64,000 nucleotides of DNA, taken from contig CALZFC010000274.1 in assembly GCA_945643635.1 (NCBI GenBank), positions 651,501 through 715,500 of the forward strand, written 5' to 3'. The position numbers and the translations under genes were made by a program. The notes below the pieces were generated by a model. That model ran no database searches, was not told where the DNA came from, and saw only the letters and a program-made list of their open reading frames with translations. This DNA is from Allodiplogaster sudhausi (taxonomy: Eukaryota > Nematoda > Chromadorea > Rhabditida > Diplogasteridae). This document shows positions 1 through 12,439 of this stretch, piece by piece (positions within the stretch are counted from its first letter, which is position 1; the number at the start of each line of letters is the position of its first letter).

Positions 1-179
1 TTAATTATATTATCATTTTTTCTTCTTTAAATGTATGCACCAATTGTTTTTACCAGCAATATTTCTAGCACAAATTCATGCCCTGAAATAAAAATACCCC
101 AACCCTATTGTATATAAATCACATGTGCAAAATAGATCATGTATAAATAGAAGAAAGACATCTGCCAATAAAAATCAAC

Positions 180-1256
180 CTCATCTTATCCATAATCAGC
201 TCCTTCGTCACGTACGCCGTGTCTTCAGCCAGTTGAAGGACACGGGAGTGATCCATGCCTCAAGGATTTTCAGGAATGATATAAATATAAAGAGATAAAT
301 AAATATTAATATTAATATTAAAAAATAAAAAAATTATATAAATACATATTTTTTTTTATAATTTTTGTTTACATTAAACTTGACGGGTCACCGGTGGGTT
401 TCATTTCTCTGAATAGGATTTAAGCTACTGCGCAGCACGCGGATTGTTCTTGACTTGACAGATTTAATTATACGAATATAATGAATCGTAAAGAATAAGA
501 AGATCTCTGATCTTAATATATGATATAAAAATATCATGGGGAAAAGTTAATTAAAACCCGTTCATGATAAGTTTTCAATAAATTATGGAGCGCCGTCAAA
601 GGAATGGCAGGTTAGAGAACATATGTATTTTTATAATTTAACCGCCTAGCAATGGAGAGAGAAAGCACTACTCTCAATTCGAATTGGAAATACACAGAAA
701 AAAATGAAATGATGCGATTCAGCAAAGACTATATTAAGACTACACTGGCTAGAGACTAAGAACTCCATGATACTGCATATTATGCATGAAATCCCATATT
801 TGTGCTGAAAAATTCAGAATAAAAACTAGTACATTTAACTGAATGAATAAAAATAAAAGAAGAAAAAAAGGTCAATAGAAAAGCCAGCCTGACTCAGCTC
901 GCCGGGCACGCTCTGCACGAGGAAGCGGCCACCGCCAAGGGGAAGAAGCTCGAAACCACTTCCCAGCACCTTCAGCTTGGCCACCGCACGCAGGATGTCA
1001 TCACTGGAGAGAGAGAGGGAGAGAGAGAGAGAGAGGGAGGGAGAGAGAGAAAAAAAGAGTGAGAGAGATAGAGGAGAGGGAGGGAGGGGTGGCAGGAAAG
1101 AGAGGGAGAGAGGGAGAATGAGAGGGTGAGAAAGGGAGAGAGATAGAGAAGGAGGGGGGGGGGAGAGTGAGGAGGAGGGAGAGAAAGGGAGAGAGAGGAA
1201 GAGGTGGTAAGAGAGAAAGTAAGAAAAAGAGAGAGAGAGGCGAAAGAGTGAGAGAA

Positions 1257-1315
<59 letters not shown>

Positions 1316-1355
1316 GCGAGGGAGAGGGGAGAGAGTGATAGAGAGAGAGAGAGCG

Positions 1356-1395
<40 letters not shown>

Positions 1396-1642
1396 GAGAG
1401 ATAAAAGAGAGAACAGAGAGAGAGAAAGAGAGAGCGGGAGAGCGAGAGAGATAGGAGAGGGGGGAGATAGGGAGAGAGAGGGGGAGAGGGAGAAAGGAAA
1501 AGGGGAGAGGGAGAGAGAGGCAGAGGTGGTGAGAGAGTGAGAAGAGAGAGGGAAAGAGAGAGAGAAAGAGAGAGCAAGAGAGAGAGAGAGGTAGAGAGAG
1601 GGAGAGGGAGAGAGAGAGAGAGTGGGAGAGAGAGAAAGAGAG

Positions 1643-1691
<49 letters not shown>

Positions 1692-2481
1692 GAGAGAGGG
1701 AGAGGGAGCAGGAGAGAGAGGGAAAGAGAGAGACAGCAGATGAGGCGGATTGTCATTAAGAACTTACTAACACTTCACAGAAGTGCTAGTCCTTAATGTT
1801 AGAAAATAATTTTATTGTCCACTAAAATAATATATCAAATAGAAAGAACATGTATAGTAAATCAAAAATATAAAAAAAAAACGAAAAAAATAGTTGTATA
1901 TCTATGATAATACTGTATGTGTATAAAGAACAATACTATTCTCTTACGTAGTAATGTTTTCCTTGCGCGATCGACTGCGTGACTTGAGAAGACGCGAGCG
2001 CAGTTCGTCCACGGTCATGATGCCGCCATTGATGTGAGTGGTGGAGAGGCACACCTGGCAAGTTGCCAATTCTAATCTCAGACTAACAATAAGCATCTCC
2101 CGCATTGCGGTCATCTCGGCTGATTGTGAGTCATAGTCATCAGGCTCGAGGTTACAAGGGATTCATAGCTAATCGGAAACTGATAGTAAGAACTTGCTAA
2201 GATTTTTAAGGTAGTTTCTTCAGCCTAGCCAACGCCTTCAGGTTAGGAAAAAGTAAGCTAATTTTATTTACTCTAGTTAGGAAAGCTCCGGCTAATCATT
2301 CCGCAACAATGATTCTTTTTCCCATAAAAAAACCCGTTTCCGGCTTTAAAAAAAAGATGATGAAGAGATAGGCCAAAAAGAAGAATCAAGCGATGAGGTG
2401 AGAGTGGATGAGAGAGGAGCGCCAGCATAGATACAGAGACAGGGGGAGAAAAGAGAGAGATAGAGATAGAGAGAGAGGGAG

Positions 2482-2556
<75 letters not shown>

Positions 2557-5383
2557 TAATAAAGGAAGAGAAAGAGATAATAAGAAGCCCTTCGCAATTG
2601 GTTGGGTGAGGATTGTTTAATATTCTACAAAAAAAGACAAATAATATTCCAGGCCAACCTCCACGATCTGGACAGCCAATTCGTAGTAGAAATCGCCCAT
2701 GCCTAACTTCTCCGCCCAGAAGCCTTTTCCAGCTAAAAGAAAGTTGATTCGGTCGTTGATAAAAAAAACATTAAAAAAAGAATTTATTCACAATAACAAC
2801 AGGCCGTAATGAATTAAATAATGCTAGAAATATTTGGATTTTTTCCCTATTCTTTAAAAAATAAAAATATTCGGCCTTATCCAGCGGCGAATAATTTATT
2901 TATGGGTACTTTTTTTTTAAATTGAAAATAAATAAATAAATAAATAAAAACTAACAAGCCAAGGGATCAACGCCAGCATTGGCGCACAGCTCCTGGAAGT
3001 GACGACGGAACTGCGAGTTGCGCTTGATTTCTTCGCGGTGCCGATGCGCGAACTCTTCGAGGCGCACTAAAAATACGCACACTATTATTGCTTCTACATA
3101 TTATAATTGCTGTGATATCTAAAAATATTAATATCTAAAATTATTAAAATGCGACTATTTTTTTATTGTAAAAGAGAAATGTTCAACTAGTTTGCAAGTT
3201 AAAAAAAAAAACTTTGGTCACTTTACTTTAAACTTATAATAAATACAAATAAAGTTGAAAGCAAACCCGCAAAGGACTCGAGTTGCTGAGAGAAGAGTCG
3301 AATTTGCTCGCCCGCCAGCTCGGAGCCTTTCGCCGAGAATTTGGCCTGAATACAGGGAATACAAGCTGGCCAGTCGAGCAGGGTACGGTAACTTCCTTCC
3401 TACTACATCGCGTAATACTGATATATCTGGCAATCAATAAAAAAAAGCTAGCATTGATACGTGCGAAAACTTAACAATAGCTAAATTTCAAATTCCAAGA
3501 TCTTATCCTTTCCTAACTCCCTAAGTATATAAACCCTAACTTTAGTTAACTTAAGAGAGCCTGTCAGTATCCTTCGATCAAGGCCTGCCCTAGGAATTTT
3601 TTTTCGATTTTGTTCATCAAAATTGAGTACAGTATACAACTCGACGTGGGGAACAAAATAGGCTATATTTCAAAGGTGAAAAAAATTTTCCGTGCGAGAC
3701 CCATTACAGTAATCTTATAAATTTAATTGGTCATAAGTCGCTTCAAACTTATTATTAGACAACCATCGAGGTGTCATTGGATAGCTGATTGAACGGGCTT
3801 TAATTTTGATCTTGGGAGATACTTTCGTAGAATTTGAATTTGACCCTAAAACACGTCCCTAAATATTTTCGAAGGCGGTTTTTGGCAAAATTAAATATTT
3901 TATGCTCATTTCCGCACCACGGCTCCTATATATGCTTAAAGTGCTTGAAATTTGCTACAACATATGTCTTTTTCAGGAAAATTGAAGGTCCCAGGATTAG
4001 GTTCCTAAGCGCTTGAACATGATCCTGTGTAAGCTGTAACACCGTGCAAGCGCATTCATCGATCCATAACGGCGCTCAATGTCAATATTATAAAATCGTA
4101 AGTATATCATCTAAGAGCTTTCACGGAGATCTTCAAATGTTACGTACATACTTTTATTGAAAAGTTTCAATTTATATGGGAAATTTCGTTCTGTACAATT
4201 AGAAGGTTTAAAAACCTACTTTAAACACATTTTCGCCTATCGAAACATACATCATAAGAAAGAGGATGAAATTTGCTACAAGATGAACCCCTTTCAATGG
4301 AATTCCATGCATACGATTCTTTTGTTATAAATCATAAAAGTAGAGCCAGTAGCGTCGCTGTCATTTTGCCCAAGAATTCACATTTTAGGTCATTCGAATT
4401 AGAATATTCCAAATTCGAATTAGAATATTCCAATCCTTTTTTCTACAATTTTTCCATAAGGCCTTGTTATCCTACTCTTATGGCTTATAACAAAAGATCG
4501 TATGCATAGAATTCCATTAAAAGAGGTTCATCTTGTAGCAAATTTCATCCTCTTTCTTATGATGTATGTTTCGACAGGCGAAAATGTGTTTAAAGTAGTT
4601 TTTTAAACCTTCTAATTGTACAGAACGAAATTTCCCATATAAATTGAAACTTTTCAATAAAAGTATGTACGTAACATTTAAAGATCTCCGTGAGAGCTCT
4701 TAGATGATATACTTACGATTTTGTAATATTGACATTGAGCGCCGTTATGGATCGATGAATGCGCTTGCACGGTGTACAGCTTACACAGGATCATGTTCAA
4801 GCGCTTAGGAACCTAATCCTGGGACCTTCAATTTTCCTAAAAAAGACATATGTTGTAGCAAATTTCAAACACTTTAAGCGTATATAGGAGCCGTGGTGCG
4901 GAAATGAGCATAAAATACTTAATTTTGCCAAAAACCGCCTTCGAAAATATTTAGGGCCGTGTTTTAGGGTCAAATTCAAATTCTACGAAAGTATCTCCCA
5001 AAATCAAAATTAAAGCCCGTTCAATAAGCTATCCAATGATACCTCGATGGTTGTCTAATAATAAGTTTGAAGCGACTTATGAAAAATTAAATTTATAAGA
5101 TTACTGTACTGGGTCTCGCACGGAAAAATTTTTTCACCTTTGAAATATAGCTTATTTTGTTCGCCACGTCGAGTTGTATACTGTGGTCAATTTTGGTGAA
5201 CAAAATCAGAAAAAAATTCCTAGGGCAGGTCATAATTGGACCCTGCTCGAGTCTTACTGACATCCTCTCTTAAGTAAAGTCACCTAAGTCCATAACCTAG
5301 GCAAACGGTAAGCTTCTTCCATCACCAACCTGGAGCTCTTGCTTCTTCTGGATTGCTCCCACGCCGACGCCTCTCCGTCTCAT
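180..5383 (-). CDS. SNF8: ESCRT-II subunit SNF8/VPS22 (EAP30), C-terminal end beyond the left edge
   Basis: ESCRT-II core subunit that helps sort ubiquitinated cargo into multivesicular endosomes. Seven exons fit in phase: 5330-5383, 3267-3345, 2956-3066, 2659-2732, 1948-2054, 894-1003 and 180-258. Exon 1 gives [14 protein letters not shown], the typical SNF8 start. Later exons give [42 protein letters not shown] and [11 protein letters not shown], in the order expected of the family (winged-helix EAP30 fold). The last exon ends with a donor at 179, so roughly the final 50 residues lie outside the window. Intron 1 (3346-5329) contains a complete 1.7-kb TTAA palindromic element, and introns 4 and 5 contain (CT)n tracts on the sense strand. 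Identification is from remembered family sequence; exon phases join without stops. Confidence 0.92.
1005..1742. repeat. (GA)n microsatellite block in SNF8 intron 5
   Basis: About 740 bases of almost pure GA dinucleotide with scattered GGGAGA and AAGA interruptions. It starts immediately beside the SNF8 acceptor at 1004-1005, so on the gene's own strand it is a giant CT-rich tract leading into the splice acceptor. Long Leu/Ser or Arg/Glu open frames here are repeat artefacts. Confidence 0.95.
2440..2585. repeat. (GA)n microsatellite in SNF8 intron 4
   Basis: GA-rich tract of about 145 bases between SNF8 exons 4 and 5. It reads as CT on the sense (minus) strand, like the block at 1005-1742. 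Confidence 0.9.
3555..5269. mobile_element. 1.7-kb TTAA-flanked palindromic element (copy 1), in SNF8 intron 1
   Basis: The two halves are near-perfect reverse complements meeting around 4410, where a self-complementary ATTCGAATTAGAATATTC motif lies. Ends read TTAA-GAGAGCCTGTCAGTA at 3551 and, on the other strand, TTAA-GAGAGGATGTCAGTA at 5273. TTAA at 3551-3554 and 5270-5273 looks like a target-site duplication. No transposase frame is seen; the 60-aa frames are mirror images of each other. It is probably a non-autonomous fold-back element mobilised in trans by a TTAA-specific (piggyBac-type) enzyme; that last point is inference. Confidence 0.85.
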
Positions 5384-5868
5384 TCTTCTTCTTCTTTTCT
5401 TCTTCTTCTTCTTCTTCTCTCCCCTCTCTCCACACTCCCTCCTCAAGTATCTTCACTTCAAATCGCACATCATTTCAACTTAACACATGGATATGACATG
5501 TACTTGAGAGACAGCAGAGAGGAACAGGATGTGAGAGACAGGAAAAGAGGAAGAGAGAGAGAGAGAACAGGGGAGAGAAGAGGGAGAGGGAGGGATAGGA
5601 AAAAGAGAAATAGAGAGAGAGTGAGAGAGAGAAAAGAGAAAAAAACGCGAGAGTGACATAGAAAGCCGGTAGAATATGATGGATCCATGGTGTCCCCGTC
5701 TGTGGGAATATAGGATCTAACTTTCTTCGTTTATTGTTAGTGGGAGGGGAGAGCCAGGGGGAGTAGAAGCAAGAAGAGTCCTTGTGCTGTTAGGCACAAT
5801 CGATGCCTTGACAAACAGCTGGGAATTTCAAGCTGGGCGAACACGGGCAGGGGTGAGAGCGGGCGCAT

Positions 5869-5929
<61 letters not shown>

Positions 5930-6152
5930 GAGAAGAGAAGAGAAGAGAAGAGAAGAGAAGAGAAGAGAAGAGAAGAGAGAAGAGAAGAGAAGAGAAGAGA
6001 AGAGAAGAGAAGAGAAGAGAAGAGAAGAGAAGAGAAGAGAAGAGAAGAGAAGAGAGGAGAAGAGAAGAGAAGAGAAGAGAAGAGAAGAGAAGAGAAGAGA
6101 AGAGAATAGAAGAGAAGAGAAGAGAAGAGAAGAGAAGAGAAGAGAAAGAGAT

Positions 6153-6206
<54 letters not shown>

Positions 6207-6289
6207 AGAGGGAGAGAGAGAGAGAGAAGAGAAGAGAAGAGAAGAGAAGAGAAGAGAAGAGAAGAGAAGAGAAGAGAAGAGAAAGAGAT

Positions 6290-6325
<36 letters not shown>

Positions 6326-6360
6326 GGAGAGAGAAAGGCGAAAGAGGGAGAAAGAGAATG
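5869..6360. repeat. Compound (GA)n and (AGAAG)n satellite between JMJD8 and SNF8
   Basis: A GA dinucleotide block, then about 200 bases of the pentamer AGAAG with few errors, GA again, a second pentamer run (about 6226-6282) and GA. It lies in the intergenic gap upstream of the SNF8 start. The long SLLFSSLLFS-type frames are repeat translations. GA-rich sequence also spans 5510-5660. Confidence 0.95.
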
Positions 6361-6864
6361 GAGTGAAAAAGAGGGAAGCAAAGACAGCTGTAGAATCTAA
6401 ATTGTGGAAAACGGCCGGATAAGAATGTCTTCTAGTAATCATGAGAAGGAACGAAAGTACACGTAGCTGATCTACTCCGAATGTGTAATTCATACGGCTC
6501 AAGCAAAATTAGTCATTTCGAACGGCACCGAAATATGTGCGAAAATATTCTCCTCGGTTCGTAACCAATTCTGATACATCATCTGTAGCCAAGTCACTGA
6601 AGCCCACAAATTTATCCTAGAATAAGTCCATAGCACAAAAAAAGCATAATAAAAATTCGACCTACATAAATTTCAGTACATAAAATGAACAAATCGTGGC
6701 ATAGCAAAATCGGCGCAGAAATTATAAAAGAAAATGGTGAGCTTAACAAACCAATCACACTTATTAGAGCATACTCGTAAACTTATTAGTGAACTTTCAT
6801 CCGTAGATTTTTTTGACTTTTATCAATCTTAAATCGATATTATTATATACCTTTCCTAAAATCT
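6361..6864. other. Intergenic stretch without recognised gene
   Basis: AT-rich sequence between the satellite and the 3' end of JMJD8. I see no conserved frame, RNA gene or inverted repeat in it. Confidence 0.5.
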
Positions 6865-6972
6865 TAGGGATCCCATCGTTTTAGGGGTATTAGGCCTTAG
6901 GTTAGGTGGATAAGGTCTTAGACCCCTAGAGGTCTTAAGGTCTTAAGGTCTTAGGGTCTTAGGGACTTAGGA
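6865..6972. repeat. Degenerate AGGTCTTA minisatellite overlapping the JMJD8 stop
   Basis: Roughly a dozen imperfect copies of TTAGG/AGGTCTTA-like units, such as TTAAGGTCTTAAGGTCTTAG. The last units overlap the JMJD8 stop codon (6959-6961) and its final codons. Confidence 0.7.
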
Positions 6973-7251
6973 AGGTGGAAATGAAGACCGAAGTGCGAGT
7001 GTTGAGAGTGGCGTGCCACCATTTGTCAGGGAAGTAGATGACCTCGCCTGGTCTCAGCACGCATTCCAATGGGCGCTTCTCACGCGGCAGCTTTGGGTAC
7101 TCATTCAAGTACCTGTGAACAATGACAAATTATAACAATAGAATAAAGCTAAAAGTTAAAAAATTAAACTAAATTAAGGTTATGAATAAAAAATAACCTT
7201 GGAACCTAACAACAATTGTCCAAATTTTCCCCGTTATTAAAGGTGTAAGAG

Positions 7252-7301
<50 letters not shown>

Positions 7302-9874
7302 TACAGACAGACACAGAGAGAGAGAGAGAATATAATAATTTTTTTTATTAAAAGGATAATAAAAACCAACCATTCAAGCGTAGTGCGATCCGGATTGAAC
7401 TCTGGCCGCTCCTCGTACGGATACAGAAACCATCTCTTCGCCCCGTGCACCACTTCAGCGAAGCCAGGCCCGTGGAAGTGGAAGGGAACTCCGGTTCCTG
7501 AATTATTACATGAATTCCTTTAGTTCTTGAATAATTAAAATATTTTTTTAGTAATATCAATAAAGAGATTCATATGGGCAAACTTAAAAACTCCTGTCCC
7601 TAAATAATTACATAAATTTTTTTAAGAAGAGATACTCTACAAGTATATTTAATAGCAATTCTTTTACGGCCAAATGCAATTGACTAGAGAAACAAGAATG
7701 TAAGAATTTTTTTAGACAACAGACTTTCTACAGTTCCCATTCCGTAATAAAAACTACCGTACCCGCTCCGGCGATTCCAAATGAGAGCGCCGCCAAGTGG
7801 GCGGGAATTTCAAATTGTGGCTTCTTGTACTCGTCCAGGAGTGGCTTCCACGTCTCCGGGTCAATGTCCCCAAACAGGTACAACGTCTCGTTCCCGAGCG
7901 TTTCGAGATCTGTAAAGAAAGAAAAAAAACTATCGGAAAATAGTATCTTTCTTTTAAAAATAACTTTCGGAGAAAAAACCGAACCAAATCTATTGTTCCT
8001 AATTAATATTCCATTCTGATTAATTATTAGACTGTTAAATTTCTAACAAATTGCTAGATCATCATTCTCCGACTCCAAAATTAACGATTTCGACATCTAA
8101 TTCTAATACTACACATAATCAATTGAAAACCTTGACAAAGCGTGACATTTTCCGATCCCAAAACATTATTGTCAAATGGAAAAAGATAATTAATGAATTG
8201 GGTTGGTGTTTTATTTTTTTTTACGAATATGGTTGCCATCTAATTTTTTTTTCCTTTTATAATGTAATGTTTTTTTTTTAAATATAGTCTACTACCCAAA
8301 AAAAATTTTTTTTCTCTTTTTCCCTTTTCATCTAGTAAATGCAAGCTAAACACTGACTCTGAGGCTTGAGCTTCTCCTCGAGGTACTCTCCAAAGGTCGC
8401 CTTGACTCTGGTGTACGAGTACGTGTTGGCCGAGTTGAGAACTACCGGAGTCGTCGACCAGTCGGCCAGCATGCGATCTCTTCAATTATTTATCATTATT
8501 CATTTATCAAAATATTAATTTAAAATATTATTTTTTTATTATTATTATTTACTATTCCTGCACTTATTCTTCATTCATTCACCATTATTATGGGTCAAAG
8601 CACAAATTTAACTCAAGATAAAATATCTACTATTCGCTCTCCTAATATATTAGTATTCATTTGTCAATGCAATAATTCCGTTTATAATCTTAAAAAAAAA
8701 AAACTATTCGTAAGCGCACTTCAGTAATTTATCAGTATCCATAAGTTAAGACAAACTATTTCATTTAAGATTTTAAAATACTATTCACACATTACTCCAA
8801 TAACAACTAATTAATAGAAAACATAAACCTTGTTCAAAGGGAAACAATCCGCTGATTAAATAATCACAGTTTCATTGCTTCGTAGAGCATTTTAGTAAAG
8901 TAAAAATCGGTAAAAAAATGTTTTTTTATTATTTAAAAATTAATAAATAATGAAAGTGGAAAGACTCGCCTTGTCGTTAGTTGGCGAAACTTGTCATTGT
9001 CCACATTGTACAAGAGGACCGGCTCCGAATAAGCGTACCTAACAAAGAGAGCCAAAACTCATTTTTTTTTATTCGCAATCTTGTTTGCCTGAATATTGAG
9101 ATTCATCCACAATCTACATGAGAATGTAAATAAATTACAGTTGACCTTCATATTTCTTTAAATGTCTGAACGACAATTTAACCATTCATTAGTTCCTGTA
9201 TCGATGTGAATACATTTTATAAACCTCAATAGAAAACAATTGTTAGAGCATATTTTTGAGAAGATTATTGGAGATTGGGGTTGGGGGAGAAGTCTAACCT
9301 AGTGGTAAGGAGAAACTTCAATGGGGGGAAGTGGGTGGGAAGAAATCCTAACCTAAGGAGAAACTCTTCCTGAGTCAACTCGGTTGCATCGTGTCGTTCG
9401 ATGTTGCATGGGCCGTCTTCAGCTACGACATCACCAGGCGCCGTCTCCCAGCCACTGCTGTCGTCTTCGGTCACTGAAAAAAATGTGTCAACTATTTAGG
9501 AAACTAGAAATCTTACCTACAGTAACCTTACAGTATCCTACAGTAACTTATCTTACGAAAGAGTAGTTATGCTATTTACTATTTTCAACAAAAGCATAAT
9601 CTCCTTTATGGCTAGAAGAAAAGCCTTAATATTACAATTATTTCCTCTTCCGATCACTCTCTGGCGATAAAACTAATCACACGGTCGAAGTGACTATGTT
9701 TTTTTAAATATGAAAATGAAGGACAAAAAAATCATTAGAGTAAAAAGAATTGCTACCCGAAATGGCGCTAGGCTGAGCAGTGGCGACGAGTGGGCAGGCA
9801 AGAAGAAGTAGAAGCAGAAGGCAGCTTCCACGGAGGAGAAGGCGACCCTTCCCTCGCCCGCCGGAGAGGCCCAT
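6959..9874 (-). CDS. JMJD8: JmjC domain-containing protein 8 homologue
   Basis: Seven exons join in phase to 285 aa: 9757-9874, 9353-9473, 8970-9038, 8358-8479, 7763-7909, 7371-7497 and 6959-7112. The product starts MGLSGGRGKGR followed by a LLLLLLLACPLVATAQ signal sequence, as expected for the ER-lumenal JMJD8 group. Recognisable blocks are CNIERHDATELTQEEF, ANTYSYTRVKATF, LGNETLYLFGD, SFGIAGAG, VPFHFHGPGFAEV, KRWFLYP and VIYFPDKWWHATLN. The first iron-site motif is HFHG rather than the usual HxD, as remembered for JMJD8. The intron between exons 3 and 4 uses a GC donor (AAG|GCGAGT at 8968-8969). Intron 6 holds a (CT)n tract on the sense strand (7250-7330). Human JMJD8 is of similar length. 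Enzymatic activity is not established for the family. Confidence 0.9.
7250..7331. repeat. (GA)n microsatellite in JMJD8 intron 6
   Basis: About 80 bases of GA repeat with a few CAGA units, inside a JMJD8 intron. It is CT on the gene's sense strand. Confidence 0.9.
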
Positions 9875-10514
9875 GTCAGACACGATACGATGCTAAATTA
9901 TCATAGGTTCAATAAAAATAAATAAAATAAAAAATTTAACTAAAGTAATTCCTACAAACTAATCTTAAGAAAAAGCATTTATGCTATGCACTATTTTCAA
10001 CAAGAGCAAACTCTCCGTAATGGCTAGAAGAAATAGTAATAAGCGCTTTGAGCGAAAAAAAAATACAATTACAATATAAATGTAAGTCTTCTTTAATCAT
10101 TAACCACTCTTCAACTAGCAACTTCAATATATGTTATAAAGCTTACAGGCAGCATTTAACTATAGGCAACTTCCTTCGATAATGACTGACTAAATTTGGT
10201 CATAGATTAGCGCTTAACTTTATAGAATTCTCAAATTTCGATGATATATCGCAAGGAGAAAAAAACCTCGCAAGGAACGATATAACAAGAGAATGATGAA
10301 ATTTGAAAATAATTTTATGCCGTTACGAGATCAAAAGAGAAACGGAAGTGACTTACATCAGCAAACTGGAGAGCATATGGAAAAACTAAAAGTTAATATC
10401 ACTATTGACAAAAAAAGTGAGATACATGAGGATATGTACACGGAATGAACGATAAGATCAAACGGGGAAAAAATTAAATAATATCAACATTTCAAAATAA
10501 AAGATTCTTATGTG

Positions 10515-10920
10515 CTAGACTTCATCCGTGCGCTTCTCGAATATCTTCAGTAGTTTTCCCTTCGCGAATTGCTTCTCTGAATAGAAACTAATAATTACTG
10601 ACGATTTAAATAACGGTATATGGTGCTCCATCTGGGAAAAGGAGGATATGAAAACGTAAGATATTTTTTAAAAAAATTCAATGGAAAACAAACAAAATAT
10701 AAAATTATAAATGAATGCTAGATATTCAAAAGATATATTTATAATTCAATGACAGGAATTCATAACATAAAATATTACAATAAGGACAGATCTTCAAAAT
10801 ATAAATGATATCTAATTGTAAGTGGACACTGACTCTCTTCAATCCCGAGTACAAAGGCGTTGTTCTGCAGGTTGCGGACGTACTCCATCAGCTGGTCGGC
10901 AGAGAGGCGGCCAAGGTCTG

Positions 10921-10968
<48 letters not shown>

Positions 10969-11632
10969 AGAGAGAGGCAGAGAGAGAGAGAGGCAGAGAG
11001 AGAGGGAGAGAGAACAAGATAGAGAGAGAAAAAGAGAGAGATTTATAGAGAGAGAAAAATAGAGGGAGAAAGAGATAGATATGAGAGACGGAGAAAGAAA
11101 GAGTAACAGAGAAGGAAAGAGAGTGAGGGGAGAGAGAGAGAGAGAGATAAAGCCAGAGGGAGAAGAGGTGTAGAGAGAGAGGGAGAGAAAAGTGAAAGGG
11201 AGGGGGAGAAAGATAGAGAAGGCTAACCATTGACAAGGCGAACATCCTCCTGGTCCATTTCCGTCGGAAATTTATGCGGCCGCGAAGGGCCGAGTTGAAG
11301 CTAAATAAATTACACAACTTCAAAATATAATTCACTCCAATACAATTCAATTTATTTAAATATCTAAAAAAATTCTTGAAAGAAATATACCATTGGAATA
11401 TTTTATTATTATTTTAAGTTAGTTACTCTCATAAACAAGTAATTACTAAGATTCTTATTGCAAGTCCGCAAAATCAAAAAAAAACCAAACAAACAAACAA
11501 TAAGAACAATCGAATCAAATGAGTGCCAACTCCATTATCGCGATTCTTCTCAAGCAGCCCGGGCACGGACTCGGGCCAGAGATCAGGAGACATTCGGTCG
11601 AGATTCTCATCACAGACAAGAGTGGCACTTGG
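10515..11632 (-). CDS. LIN52: LIN-52 homologue (DREAM/MuvB core subunit), 5' exon not found
   Basis: LIN-52 is a small subunit of the MuvB/DREAM complex that represses cell-cycle genes. Four exons join in phase 0/0/1/1: 11531-11632, 11228-11300, 10834-10917 and 10515-10576, giving 106 residues to a TAG stop. Diagnostic blocks are LDRMSPDLWPESVPGL (human LDRASPDLWPEQ), KFPTEMDQEDVRL, LMEYVRNLQNNAFVLGIEE (human LMEKVKGLQNLAYQLGLEE) and KGKLLKIFEK. No in-frame ATG lies upstream of the first exon found, so the start codon is either in an unrecognised upstream exon or, less likely, the internal Met of DRMSPD. The intron at 10918-11227 is mostly sense-strand (CT)n running into the CAG acceptor. Confidence 0.82.
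10921..11222. repeat. (GA)n-rich block in LIN52 intron
   Basis: About 300 bases of GA-rich repeat filling the intron between two LIN52 exons; CT on the sense strand and directly adjoining the acceptor. Confidence 0.92.
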
Positions 11633-12096
11633 CTGAGGATTCGGAGGGGGATGGACGGACGGAATCTGGAGGAAGGGAATGATGACTTGCTATATATATA
11701 GTCTATCCTCTTATTGATAACACTTTAACAGTTTACTGGCTTATCAGGCCCATATGCTGATGGAAAATCCCGGGATCAGTCATCACATCGCAGAGGGCAA
11801 TCGTGGTAACCGGCTGTGGCCGACAACGATTAGCATTACCGATGCTAATCATTAAAGATGCAGGATGATAATGGCAGCTTGACAAAGTGGGAAAGCAACG
11901 TGGACTTCATAAAGAAGCCGAGCTTACTAACGTATAATTATTCGAGAAAAAGACTGCCTAAATAGTACACTTTGTGTGTGCGTCGAGCGATTTTATGAAA
12001 CAGTTCTGCTTGGGCAAGTTGAGTAAACGAAGACAAAAGAAAAAAAAAACAAACAAATGAGGTCGGAATAACCGGAAGAAAAAAATTTTTTTAACA

Positions 12097-12294
12097 TTAA
12101 AATGACCAAACCGGCACAGGCGCTGACGAAGAAGACACCGGCACGTAGCGCACGTAGTGAGCGGGCACTCCTCGCGACGGATTCATCGGACCTTTGAAGA
12201 AAAGAGCGCGGTACACCAAAGTACTCGGAATGACACTTTCATTGGCAAGTTTTGTTAGTACACGTGTACAAGAGGAAACAACAGATCTCAGCAA
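12097..12294 (-). CDS. Possible small protein, 65 aa, unrecognised
   Basis: A 65-codon frame starting MLRSVVSSCTRVLTKLANE, which resembles a mitochondrial targeting peptide (Arg, Ser, hydrophobic, almost no acid), then a short basic region ending VPVWSF. Local GC is higher than the flanks. I recognise no family. The opposite strand also has a 31-codon frame here (from 12102). It may be chance. Confidence 0.15.
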   Translation of the reverse strand: MLRSVVSSCTRVLTKLANESVIPSTLVYRALFFKGPMNPSRGVPAHYVRYVPVSSSSAPVPVWSF

Positions 12295-12439
12295 TTAAGC
12301 GCGATATTCTGGATAAACCAGGCGAATCAAGAGTAATTACAAGCGATACAGGTAGCAAAAACACTAATTAAATTAGTTATAAGTACATCTAGGGGTATGT
12401 AAAGCGCGAAACAGTCGAAAGCATCTTTTACTTATCTGA

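Noticed and set aside
972..1756. Long Leu/Ser and Arg/Glu frames of 95-251 codons
   Set aside because: They are translations of the (GA)n array; several frames on both strands are open only because the repeat has no stops.
3834..4979. Two 60-codon frames starting MNLTLKH
   Set aside because: They are the two arms of the palindromic element read on opposite strands, with no family similarity.
5737..6502. Frames of 214 and 224 codons, SLLFSSLLFS-type
   Set aside because: Produced by the AGAAG pentamer and GA repeats, with no conserved block.
6865..6972. Interstitial telomere repeat (TTAGGC)
   Set aside because: TTAGGC itself occurs about once; the units are variable TTAGG/TCTTA mixtures rather than a telomeric array.
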